Origin: Lycium barbarum
Lineage: Eukaryota; Streptophyta; Magnoliopsida; Solanales; Solanaceae
NCBI RefSeq assembly: GCF_019175385.1
Contig: NC_083346.1
Location: forward strand, 83,342,543 to 83,406,542
Length of the DNA: 64,000 nt
Direction of reading: 5' to 3'
Positions 34,919 to 45,560 of this stretch are shown piece after piece (position 1 is the first letter of the stretch; every line of letters starts with the position of its first letter). The notes under the pieces are model-generated. The model searched no databases, was not told where the DNA came from, and worked only from the letters and a program-made list of their open reading frames with translations. The position numbers were made by a program, and so were the translations under genes.

Positions 34919-35310
34919 TAACGAAGAATACGAGTATAAGATGCTTTAATTAGAAGGGAATGACGTTTGACGACCCTAAGTAAGATTTCAAAGGCAATGG
35001 GAATAAGAGATAGATTATGCTCCACAATGACTAACTATAGGTTCTGAAGACGTGAAAGTTGCAGATTTGCACTTTGGCCCAGTCGATCGTAAAATGAAAT
35101 ACGGAACGTAAAGTGGTATACGACCCTTAAACTACCATGTCGTATTTCAACATACAAAACTTCAACTTTCTGTGAAATGCTTGGATGGCTAAAGACGACT
35201 TGAAATTCAGACCGTAAGCTGAAATACGGCCCGTAAACTGAGTCGTAAACCACCATGTCCTTAGCTTGGCTTTCTGGTTCTGTTATGCTTAAATACGTCC
35301 ATTAAATATG
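34919..35310 (+). mobile_element. 5' LTR of element B, first part
   Basis: It matches the 3' LTR of B (52336-52509) from GAAGAATACGAG onward; the first ~35 bases of the LTR are missing. It contains ACGGAACGTAAAG, GGCCCGTAAACTG and related U3 motifs (about 35100-35245). It is cut at 35310 by element C, and ATATG (35306-35310) is the target duplication. It resumes at 42029. Confidence 0.85.
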
Positions 35311-37495
35311 TGTCACACCCCAACCTCACTAGGGTGTGATGGGCACCCGACCCTTACTTAGGGCCGAGCGAACCCTCAGACTCTTACTGCACATACGTCA
35401 CGTCAAACATTTTTTTTTTTAAATCAAAGATGGTAAAGTACATAGCAAAAATTTTCTTTCAGAAATATTCTTTCTCGTGGCTTTCAAGCCGAACAAATCT
35501 GTGACCATACAAATTCGGTGCATAACATAAACAGACATATCGGCTGACGGAGCCGCTTACAGACTGACAACCAATACCCACGACATTGTCTGCAAAGCCT
35601 CTAACAAGATCCCAAAAGCACAACATACAGACTCTAACTCGGCAGCACTCCGGGAACAAATGGAGCTTGCCATCTGCACTGGATCATCTTCTATCTGTCC
35701 TCAACTCAACTGGGAGTACCTGCGCGGCATGAAACGCAGCCCCCGAAGAACAGGGGGTTAGTACGGAAATGTACCGAGTATGTAAAGCGAAAATATAACA
35801 ATAATAATCTAAGATCCGAACCAGAAGTACGGAAATACAGCAGACAGGATCGAACCCGAGTCCGAACAGAAATACAGAGTGTATGGGCAGAACCACAACA
35901 TACACCATAAGCACGGGGTATAGCCGACAGAGTTGTAGTATGAACTGGAGGCACGGAGTCTAACTGGCAGAATCATCGTGCGGGTCAGGGGCACCAAGTG
36001 CGACTGACATAATCCCAATCGAAGCTAGAGGTGCAGAAATATAACCGACGGAATCATAGTCCGGCTCAGTCATACAGAAGCAACACAGACCGAATCATGC
36101 ATGCAGAATCATAAACTTACACAGGTACAGATAGTATACATTTACCTCAGATCTTGGCCCTTTAGTGAGGGGCGCGGTAGTTAGTGCAATGGAATGTGCA
36201 CGACTAACCAGAATGCCACAGGGTCACCTCTGACGTACAAGTCATACACAAGAGGTTCCGGAATGCAAATACGGCAATTAGAATGCCAAAATGCTTTGCT
36301 TTCTTTTGAAAAACATTTCCATCTCATACACACAGAAAATCAAACACACAATTACCGCGGCCAAAAGTCCAGCGGTCACTATCACACATACCGCGGTCAA
36401 GAACCCAGCGGTCACTATCACACATACCGCGGCCAAGTGCCCAGCGGTCACTATCCCAATTTCGACATACCGCGGTCAAGGGTCCAGCGGTCTATGTCGG
36501 GCATACCGCGGTCAAGGGTCCAGCGGTCAATATCACAAATGCGGCATACCGCGGTCAAGGGTCCAGCGGTTAATGCCACACATGCGGCATACCGCGGTCA
36601 AGGGTCCAGCGGTCAATGTCGGACAGGCCGCGGTCGAGGGTCCAGCGGCCAATATCACACACACGCATAATAATATAACCGGCCCTGGGCTCGGCAAAAG
36701 AGAGAATAACATAATGCCAAATTATCACGTCCCAAACATAAATCACGCATGCCAGAATCATGCATCACACAAGATTCACGTATGCCAACATCGTATATCA
36801 GGAAAATACAGAAGATAAGTAGTTTATCCAGAATATCAGGGTAAGATTTCCAAAAACGTTCTAGATGTCAAAAATATTTTATAAGGCTCATAAAGGTGGT
36901 CCTAGCACCTATCGTATAATAAACAGCATAATAACCAGGAGCTACCTGTGAGCTCCGGACAAAAGTGAGCTGGCTAAAGCCATTCCGAAGATATCAAGGT
37001 TTCTGTCTCCACAATCGTTTCAATAAACATTAAATCAAACTCAGAATAGTTAAAATAACTCCCGTTTAGTAGTCGGAACAATAACCATAAGTTCCCTTGA
37101 CTTATCGTACAAGAATGAAACAAACAGGACCATAGAAGAGAAGTCGGGGATAGCGGGCCCACCTCGGGTCAAGTCGAGGTGGCAGACATGAATCACGCAC
37201 ATTAAACTCTACGGAGTCACCCAGGAAAGTTTCAGAGCGATCGGATTACATTTGTGAAAGTTACGGATGCTTAACCATTTTTCTAACAAAATGCACCTTT
37301 TGTAGTTCAATTGCATTGAATGAATAGTACCAAAAATCAATCTCGGATTTCTATGAGCAGAATTTCCCCTGAGGCTCAAATCTCAACCTAGTATGTCTAG
37401 GACATGCCAAAGAATGAAGGGGAAGGCTTTACATACCTTAGTTGCGTCTTACGCTCGTCCAGGTTCAGTTTCTGTTTCGCCCGAAATCTACAAAT
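35311..37495 (-). repeat. 3' LTR of element C, truncated
   Basis: It is nearly identical to 38685-40550 but ends at AAATCTACAAATG, where the two LTRs part. It carries about 73 bp more near 35462-35535 than the other LTR and eight copies of a GC-rich minisatellite (36354-36660) against two in the other. ORFs over the repeat (36194-36818) are artefacts. Confidence 0.9.
36354..36660. repeat. CCGCGG minisatellite, eight units
   Basis: Eight units of the type ACCGCGGTCAAGGGTCCAGC plus a variable tail, 36-45 bp each. Each unit has an inverted pair CCGCGG...CCAGCGG. The 5' LTR of the same element has only two (39645-39714), matching the last two units here. Confidence 0.95.
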
Positions 37496-37951
37496 GACAC
37501 TTCGGGGAGGTTCCTTTCTTTCCTTCAAAAGTCTTTTCAATGTTACATTTGCCATCAACATCTTTCACCTCTTGTCACACTTCTCGGTTACTCACAACGT
37601 TATCATAATCCCACGTCATATCAAATAGATTCATATCGGACAGATCCATAATCAGAGCCAGGTGTACTGAACTATGGCGGACGGATTCGCAGTCAGAGTC
37701 AGACGTATGGAAATATGTCAGACAAATCCGTGATCAGAACTAGATGTACAGAGATGTATCAGACAGATTCGTAATCAGAGTCGGACGTACAGAGGCATAT
37801 TAGACAGAGCCTCATCAAAGTCAGAGGCACAGACGCATAACAGACAGAATTATGATTAGGATCAGACCACTTCCACATACTCTAATTTCCTTTGGGTTAC
37901 CCTATATTTCCATTTATATCTTATACTTACACTTGTGAAAATTTTTGTATC

Positions 37952-38053
37952 CTTCCCAGGGGGCCACCCATCCTGAAATTGCTCTCAGCTTAGCACGCTT
38001 AACCTCGAAACGTTGATGGAATTCGATGCCTTAACGCCGATATAATCGCATCC
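37952..38053 (-). ncRNA. 5S-rRNA-like sequence in element C
   Basis: On minus, 102 bases align without gaps to plant 5S rRNA starting at its first base (GGATGCGAT) and ending after GGGAAG. By my count about three-quarters of the positions agree with the 5S sequence as remembered. The best parts are GGTTAAGCGTGCT (A-box region) and AGGATGGGTG-CC-CCTGGGAAG (C-box region), the internal promoter of RNA polymerase III on 5S genes. The last ~17 bases of 5S are not recognisable. Orientation and position, 0.63 kb after the LTR, are the same as in D. Confidence 0.85.
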
Positions 38054-38669
38054 TTTTTCTCATATGGCCTTGATTTCATAATCCAAGACGGGTCGAGGTC
38101 TCACAGATCCCGAGACATTGTCGGAGCACGTCTTTCTTTGTACATTTACTATTTTGCCCCTTTTGATTCCTAATGTGCACTTTTCACTTATGTGTATAAT
38201 TATTACCTGTTCTGGGCTTCCAGATTCCCGATGGTGGCGAACATACCTTCGTCGCCAATACTTACGAATATTTCGGATATCGGCCCGTCCGGGCTCTTAC
38301 TCACTATCCTTACATAACAATCTCCATTCACCATTCCTGCCATTCAGAATCTGAACATGGAAAATATCAACAACATCTCACAAAGCATACTAACCATATA
38401 TCACATTCAAACTATTCGGAACTTCCAATTTCCAGATAATAGAGCAAACATGGCTTCCCATATCCTTTCCCATCTTATTCCGTCGTATGTAGGGCTCACA
38501 TAAGGAATCTCATTTCCTATAACTTCGCTCTATCGTACGATCTGAGACAGAAAGAAGGTCAACAATCCCTAAATGCCCCGTAGCCTCCTGTTTATGAATG
38601 TGGCGCGCTACACACCATAAACGGGACTCTACCGGACACGACTTTGCAGACAACCCCTAGGACAGACCT

Positions 38670-38681
38670 GCTCTGATACCA
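38670..38681 (-). other. Primer-binding site of element C
   Basis: On minus TGGTATCAGAGC, a perfect initiator tRNA-Met complement, three bases after the LTR end. Confidence 0.92.
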
Positions 38682-38684
38682 CTC

Positions 38685-41600
38685 TGTCACACCCCAACCT
38701 CGCTAGGGTGTGATGGGCACCCGACCCTTACTTAGGGTCGAGCGAACCCTCAGACTCTTACTGCACATACGTCACGTCAAACTTTTTTTTTTTTTTAAAT
38801 CAAAGATGGTAAAGTACATAGCAAAAATTTTCTTTCAGACATATCGGCTGACGGAGCCGATTACAGACTGACAACCAATACCCACGACACTGTCTGCAAA
38901 CCCTCTAACAAGATCCCAAAAGCACAACATACAGACTCTGACTCGGCAGCACTCCGGGAACAAATGGAGCTTGCCATCTGCACTGGATCATCTTCTATCT
39001 GTCCTCAACTCAACTAGGAGTACCTGCGCGACATGAAATGCAGCCCCCGAAGAACAGGGGGTCAGTACGAAAATGTACCGAGTATGTAAAGTGAAAATAT
39101 AACAATAATAATCCAAGATCCGAACCAGAAGTACGGAAACAGCAGACAGGATCGAACCCGAGACCGAACAGAAATACAGAGTGTATGGGCAGAACCACAA
39201 CATACACCATAAGCACGGGGTATAGCCGACAGAGTCGTAGTATGAACTGGAGGCACGGAGTCTAACTAGTAGAATCATCGTGTGGGTCAGGGGCACCAAG
39301 TGCGACTGACATAATCCCAATCGAAGCTAGAGGTGCAGAAATATAACCGACGGAATCATAGTCCGGCTCAGTCATACAGAAGCAACACAGACCGAATCAT
39401 GCATGCAGAATCATAAACTTACACAGGTACAGATAGTATACATTCACCTCAGATCTTGGCCCTTTAGTGAGGGGCGCGGTAGTTTGTGCAATGGAATGAG
39501 CACGACTAACCAGAATGCCACAGGGTCAGCTCTGACGTACAAGTCATACACAAGAGGTTCCGGAAGGCAAATAGGGCAATTAGAATGCCAAAATGCTTTG
39601 CTTTCTTTTGAAAAACATTTCCATCTCATACACACATGCGGCATACCGCGGTCAAGGGTCCAGCGGTCAATGTCGGACAGGCCGCGGTCGAGGGTCCAGC
39701 GGCCAATATCAAACACACGCATAATAATATAACCGGCCCGGGGCTCGGCAAAAGAGAGAATAACATAATGCCAAATTATCACGTCCCAAACATAAATCAC
39801 GCATGCCAGAATCATGCATCACACAAGATTCACGTATGCCAACATCGTATATCAGGAAAATACAGAAGATAAGTAGTTTATCCAGAATATCAGGGTAAGA
39901 TTTCCAAAAACGTTCTAGATGTCAAAAATATTTTATAAGGCTCATAAAGGTGGTCCTAGCACCTATCGTATAATAAACAGCATAATAACCAGGAGCTACC
40001 TGTGAGCTCCGGACAAAAGTGAGCTGGCTAAAGCCATTCCGAAGATATCAAGGTTTCTGTCTCCACAATCGTTTCAATAAACATTAAATCAAACTCAGAA
40101 TAGTTAAAATAACTCCCGTTTAGTAGTCGGAACAATAACCATAAGTTCCCTTGACTTATCGTACAAGAATGAAACAAACAGGACCATAGAAGAGAAGTCG
40201 GGGATAGCGGGCCCACCTCGGGTCAAGTCGAGGTGGCAGACATGAATCACGCACATTATACTCTACGGAGTCACCCAGGAAAGTTTCAGAGCGATCGGAT
40301 TACATTTGTGAAAGTTACGGATGCTTAACCATTTTTCTAACAAAATGCACCTTTTGTAGTTCAATTGCATTGAATGAATAGTACCAAAAATCAATCTCGG
40401 ATTTCTATGAGCAGAATTTCCCCTGAGGCTCAAATCTCAACCTAGTATGTCTAGGACATGCCAAAGAATGAAGGGGAAGGCTTTACATACCTTAGCTGCG
40501 CCTTACGCTCGTCCAGGTTCAGTTTCCGTTTCGCTCGAAATCTACAAATGGTCATGTTTACCAATTGTCAACCATAAGACTTTAAGACTTAAATCTTGAA
40601 GCAACACTTTTCTACAGAGATTTGGGCAGCATTTCCCCTATACATATAGCACCCCCGAGAATTCAACTCGGCCAGAATGATCAACAACAATCCAACAACA
40701 ACACTAACAACAACAACAAGCACTATAACACACAATACAACACAACTAGTCTTGTTTTCCACATAGTCCAACAACTTCCATTCCAACTTCACATTCCCAA
40801 ACCAATTTCAATGTTTTCATATTCCTTACTAATCAAAATCATTGCAATACCATTTGGAAACATTTCATACCATTTCTACAAAATATTCACGAAATATACA
40901 AAATATACGAACTTTCCGCCAAAGCCATAATGCATCCAAAACTTCTGATCTTTAACATACATATTCATAGCATGTTTCCATCTTCCAATTCCATCAACAA
41001 TCATCATAATATGCACCTTAACAACTTCATTTCCACATTTACATAATTTTATCACAAGATTACTAACCTACCTATAGCAACTTAACAACCAATTCTCATA
41101 CAAATGTGAGCTAGTATTCTTCCGTTTACACCATATTGCAGTTACAACACAATTAACATCATGAATAAAATTGGTTCATTCTTATACACACATACATATA
41201 CATTCGACCACATACCAATATTTCCAACCTCAACCCAAACCATTAATCTTTCATTTCCAACATAGAATTCACAACAACCATAACTAGAATACTACATAAA
41301 ATTAATTCATCTTTGTCCATACACCAACACATACACACGGCCACACATACATACATACATACAAATACCATGCAAACTTCCATATTCTCAAGAGTTTTAG
41401 CCTTTCCTACATCCCACAACATGAACAAAGCTTTCATACCATACAAAAGGGGATTAATTCTTACCTTTCTTCTTCAACCTCTTCACTTGACTCGAATGCG
41501 GAAACGATGAAACAGACGACCTATCTTCCGAAACAACTATACCATGTTGTAGAGGACCCTTGAATTAGAGGGAATACAACAAGAAAATAATTTTTAGAAC

Positions 41601-42023
41601 AAGATTTCATGGGGGTAAAATTCCCCCACCTTGGCCGAAATGGCCATGGTGCTTTTCTCCTTGTTCTTTCTTTTCTTTTTCTCAAGCTTTCTTGAAACTT
41701 CTTGAAGACTCCCCCCTCTTATATAATTAATCACATGATTAATTAAATGGGTTTGGGCCATGGCACTTGGCCGGCCACCCCTTTAAAATTGGGCCTTGAT
41801 TTTTTTTTTTTTTTTTGAGCCCAATTGGCTACAAATCTTGTTTTGTAACTCCCGAAACTACTTCCCAAAATTCCAATTTTTCCCTTGGCCTCCTCTCATA
41901 TTTCCACACCAACGTTATCATAGCCGGCACATTCATACTAAGTAAGGTCCAAATATAGCCTCATTCATTACAAGTCAAATTATCTCAAATTTTTCCGAAT
42001 ATACAAAAATGCCCGATATAACA
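38685..42023 (-). repeat. 5' LTR of element C
   Basis: A full LTR of 3339 bp. The U5 end has the inverted repeat TCACACCC/GGGTGTGA, differing from the other LTRs but still pairing. The minisatellite has two units (39645-39714). The GGCAGCATTTCCCC block is at about 40625. ORFs within (for example 38988-39320, 39403-39815) are not conserved between families. Confidence 0.92.
39645..39714. repeat. CCGCGG minisatellite, two units
   Basis: The two units here equal units seven and eight of the array in the other LTR of C. Confidence 0.93.
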
Positions 42024-42028
42024 ATATG

Positions 42029-43993
42029 GCCCGTAAACTAGAATACGGACCGTAAACTGGGTTTACGACCACTGTGCACTTCAACTACAGTTCATTTCAG
42101 ATCAAATTTTAAGTCATTAAAAAGGAGACCCAAGCTCATTAATTCATTTCATTTCCACGATACTTCTCTCTAGAAACCTCTAGAATATTCTCCACTCTTC
42201 ATCTACAAGAAAACAAAGGAAATCAAAGATTAATATCTAGAATCCAAGTGAATCAAGTGTATGAAACTCATCAAAGTTCATCCAAGTTAAGAAATTTCAA
42301 GAGAAGCAAACTAGGGTTTTGGTGCAAGAAGGGTAATACCACTCAAGGCTTGTTCCTACAACATCTAAGGTAGGTTTTATGGCATTTAAATGTTATTTAG
42401 GGTATGGAAGAGTTGAAACACTTAGATTATAGAAGGATGTAAGAAATGGGTCATGAAAGTGTGAATAGTAGCAATGTTGAGTAGAGATTTGAATTGAGCC
42501 ATGATCATTGATAATTTGTGATCATAAAAATGTTATGAATGACATTTAGAACATGGAATAAGTATCCTATGTGAGGAAAATGCAACAATGAACCATGGCC
42601 ATGATTATGGAGAAATTGAAGACAAATTGTGAATTACGGATATTGTAAATGAATGATGAGTGTTGTCTATCATATTGAGAACGTTGTTATGAACTCTTGA
42701 GAGTTGACATAGACCAAGGGAAGAGTTGCACAAACGAAAGGAAATGTTGTCCAATTTTCTCTAGCGTTAGTAAGCTGTTTTTATAATCGCTAGCTAATGT
42801 CGATACAAATTCTCTTGAAGGTAGAACGTACGCACTAAAGGAGAACAAGCAAGCGATAGATTAGTAAACGTCAAAGTTATATGAGACTAGTCCTTTCTTT
42901 CTAATGGCATGAATCCTATAACATGACTCTCTTTCCTCTTCATGAGTTCCTATATTCCAAAAAACTAAAAGCCTGTGTCTAGGAATAGCTATATAAGATA
43001 AGAGACATGTTATGAGCCCTAAAATGATATGATGTTATTTATTGCTCACACTCACCTTATATGTTAGTTCCTTCAAGGTGAGGCAGAATGTCAAAGAATG
43101 CTCCATAATGAAATCGGCGGATCACGACCTTACGTCACCCCGACAAAGTGTAGTTGTTCTTGAGCCCTATGCATGTACTATGATAAACATATTATGATAG
43201 GTATATTATGATAAACATACTATGATGAGAATGTATGATGATGATATAACACCGCGCCTATATGGTCGGGCAGTCACCGCTAAGGCGGGCAGCTATACAC
43301 CATGGCCAGACGGCATTGGCAGACACCACTATGGACGGGAAGCTTATACATTATTACACCGTACCTATATGGGCGGGCATCTTATACGTTTATGCATATA
43401 TGATATGACGATGAGTATGAGTAAAACAGTGTGCATTACTTCTTTTATATTTGACAGTCAGATACAGATTTTCATACTGATATTTCCTTTGTATCATTGT
43501 CTTATTTCATTGCTTATGCCTCTCATACTAAGTACAATGTTCGTACTGACGTCCGTTTTCTTTGGACGCTGTGTTCATGCCCACAGGGAGACAGGGAGAA
43601 GAGCCTGACCCAGATTCGTAGTAGTTGTCAACCGATTGAAAGCACTCCTTTGTTCCGGAGGTGCTTGATTATTCTTTTGTGTATATTCATGTATATGCAT
43701 TTTGGGCATGTCGGGGTCTTGTCATGTCCTTATGTTTAGCACTCCAGTAGAGGCTCGTAGATATGAAGTGTGGGTTAGATGGTCTCACGAGAGATTATTA
43801 TGTATATATATTATTTTGATGGCCCAGAGGCATATGTATATAAAAGTATTTATGTTACTATATGAAATATGATTTTCCTACAATTTGAGTATAAATGTGA
43901 TAAAAGAGCTAGATAAGCATGATGAGAAATAGAACGAGTGGTGCTCGATGGTTAGCCCGGGTACCCGTCGCGGCCCCTAGCTGGGTCGTGACA
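42029..43993 (+). mobile_element. 5' LTR of element B, second part
   Basis: It continues the LTR after C: GGCCCGTAAACTAGAATACGG onward, through CACTTCTCTC-like leader text, the CTTACGTCACCCCG block (43129), the CTGACGTCC block (43546) and the U5 hairpin, ending GGGTCGTGACA at 43993. It matches the LTRs of A in order but is clearly diverged. The pieces of the LTR total about 2.36 kb, the same as LTRs of A. Confidence 0.88.
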
Positions 43994-43997
43994 AAAG

Positions 43998-44009
43998 TGA
44001 TATCAGAGC
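43998..44009 (+). other. Primer-binding site of element B
   Basis: TGATATCAGAGC, one base away from the initiator tRNA-Met complement, four bases after the LTR end. Confidence 0.88.
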
Positions 44010-44199
44010 GGTTCAGTCCTAGGAAGTGTCTACAAGCCGTGTCTAGTAGAGTTTTGTTTATGGTATGTTGCGCGCCACATCAATAATCAAGAGGCTACAG
44101 GGCATTTTGGAAAAATGACCATCTTTCTCCCTATGAGATCGTGCGATAGAGCCATGTATAAGATTTTATCCTCCCTAATAATGTGTTGTGATTCCAGAA

Positions 44200-45560
44200 A
44201 TGCTGCCAAAGGGAAAGGCTACAGCCGCCCAGAAGGGCAAGACTACGACAAAGAGGCGGGTAGAAAGAGAGCCTCCGATGAATATTGAATAGGGTGAATC
44301 GCATAATGAGGCACCATCTAATACTTCCTCTACCCCGCCTTATGTGGAAGAGTAAGGAGGAGCTCCAGTTCCAATCCCTCCACCAGTTTCTTCGGGTCAA
44401 CAAATGACCGAGGCCATACATATATTGACATAGTTGGTTGCTGCTCAGGCACAACGGCAAAATGTGAGTTCAAGTGATCGGGCAGCAAGTACCAGAGCCC
44501 ATGATTTTGAGTTTAAGTCCTCCGGATTTTTTTGGGTCAAAGACGGATGAATTCCTGCAAGGCTTCATAGAAGAGATGTTGAGGACGTTGAGGATTGTCC
44601 ATGCCTCCGAAACTGAATCCGTGGAGTTGGCATCTTATAGACTCCGGGATGTGACAGTTTTATGGTATAACAACTAGGTACTATCAAGAGGAGAGAATGC
44701 GCCTCCTCCGGTTTGGCAAGAGTTCGTAGATGCTTTTATTAGTCATTACTTGCCACCCGAGGTCCGCCGATCTAGAGCGGATAGATTCTTAAATTTTAGG
44801 CAAGGAAACATGAGTGCCCGGGAGTATAGCCTTCAGTTTAATTCGTTGGCTAGGTATGCCCCGACTATGGTGGCCGACATTGGAGATTGGGTACATAGAT
44901 TCGTGAGTGGCTTAGGGCCACATTTATTCAAAGATTGCTTGACAACTTTGCTACAAGATGGGATGGATATTTTCCGGATATAGGCTCTTGCTCATAATTT
45001 AGAGGGGCGACAACAGCCACAAAGAAGTGATCGTGATAGTGATAGAAGGCAAAGCAAGAGGGCCAGGTCGATGAGAGCAGGCAGTGATTATAGAGGGGGA
45101 TCAAGGCAGACATATTCTAGGCACTCAGGCCAGTCGGTGACTAGTGCTCCTCCTCGATTCGCAGGTAGGAGATTTGATCGCTCCATCCATTCAGGACAGG
45201 GCCAGAGTTCGAGGGCCTCAGATTCCTAGATCAGGGAAGATTATAGTTAGAGGAGACCCCCCGTACAGTGATGCAGCCAGTGCGGTAGATTACATTCCGG
45301 ACAGTGTCGCCAAGGTTCGGATGCTTGCTATACTTGTGGCCAAGTTGGGCACATGATGAGAGATTGCTCGTCATTGGGTGGTAGAGTTGGTATTCAGCCC
45401 ACAGGTTCGGTAGCTGGTTCTGTCTCAGTGCGCCCGATAGGGCAGACTCCCCAGATGTCAGCAGGCCGAGGTAGAGGTAGAGGGGCAGCATCTACTTCAG
45501 GTGCCACTCAGCCCCGTGTATATGCTTTAGCCGGACGACAGGATCTTAAGTCCTCCCCGG
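44200..45560 (+). pseudogene. gag: Gag region of element B (Tekay chromovirus)
   Basis: The ATG at 44200 opens a Lys-rich start like that of A. Capsid-type text follows (FLQGFIEEMLRTLRIVHASE, then ESVELASYRLRDV, then RADRFLNFRQGNMSAREY) and a CCHC zinc knuckle CYTCGQVGHMMRDC at 45326-45367, which binds the genomic RNA. The reading frame has many stops (for example near 44288, 44356, 44675, 44981) and an extra base in a T run near 44523. It is a dead copy. Confidence 0.9.

Larger units (their letters stand above)
37496..38684 (-). mobile_element. Internal remnant of element C
   Basis: No coding sequence. From 38684 leftward it holds the primer site, the Tekay-type leader (about 38510-38660), text matching D (38100-38300) and the 5S-like block. 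The left 400 bases contain loosely repeated CAGACAGATTCGTAATCAGAG phrases (37640-37860), like the LTR text near 36040-36110. Confidence 0.75.
35311..42023 (-). mobile_element. Non-autonomous LTR retrotransposon C
   Basis: A minus-strand element in the 5' LTR of B, flanked by ATATG (35306-35310 and 42024-42028). The order on plus is truncated 3' LTR 35311-37495, internal remnant 37496-38684, and full 5' LTR 38685-42023 (3339 bp, starting TGTTATATCGGG on minus). A deletion removed the start of the 3' LTR and much of the internal region, including the polypurine tract. No coding sequence remains. Shared text places C next to D (internal region, 5S-like block) and near the solo LTRs (LTR family II). 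Confidence 0.9.

Noticed and set aside
36194..36818. Repeat-protein-like ORFs (YRGQ...SSG units, 158 and 175 codons)
   Set aside because: They lie over the CCGCGG minisatellite in an LTR. The sister LTR has only two units and no comparable frame, so they are repeat artefacts.
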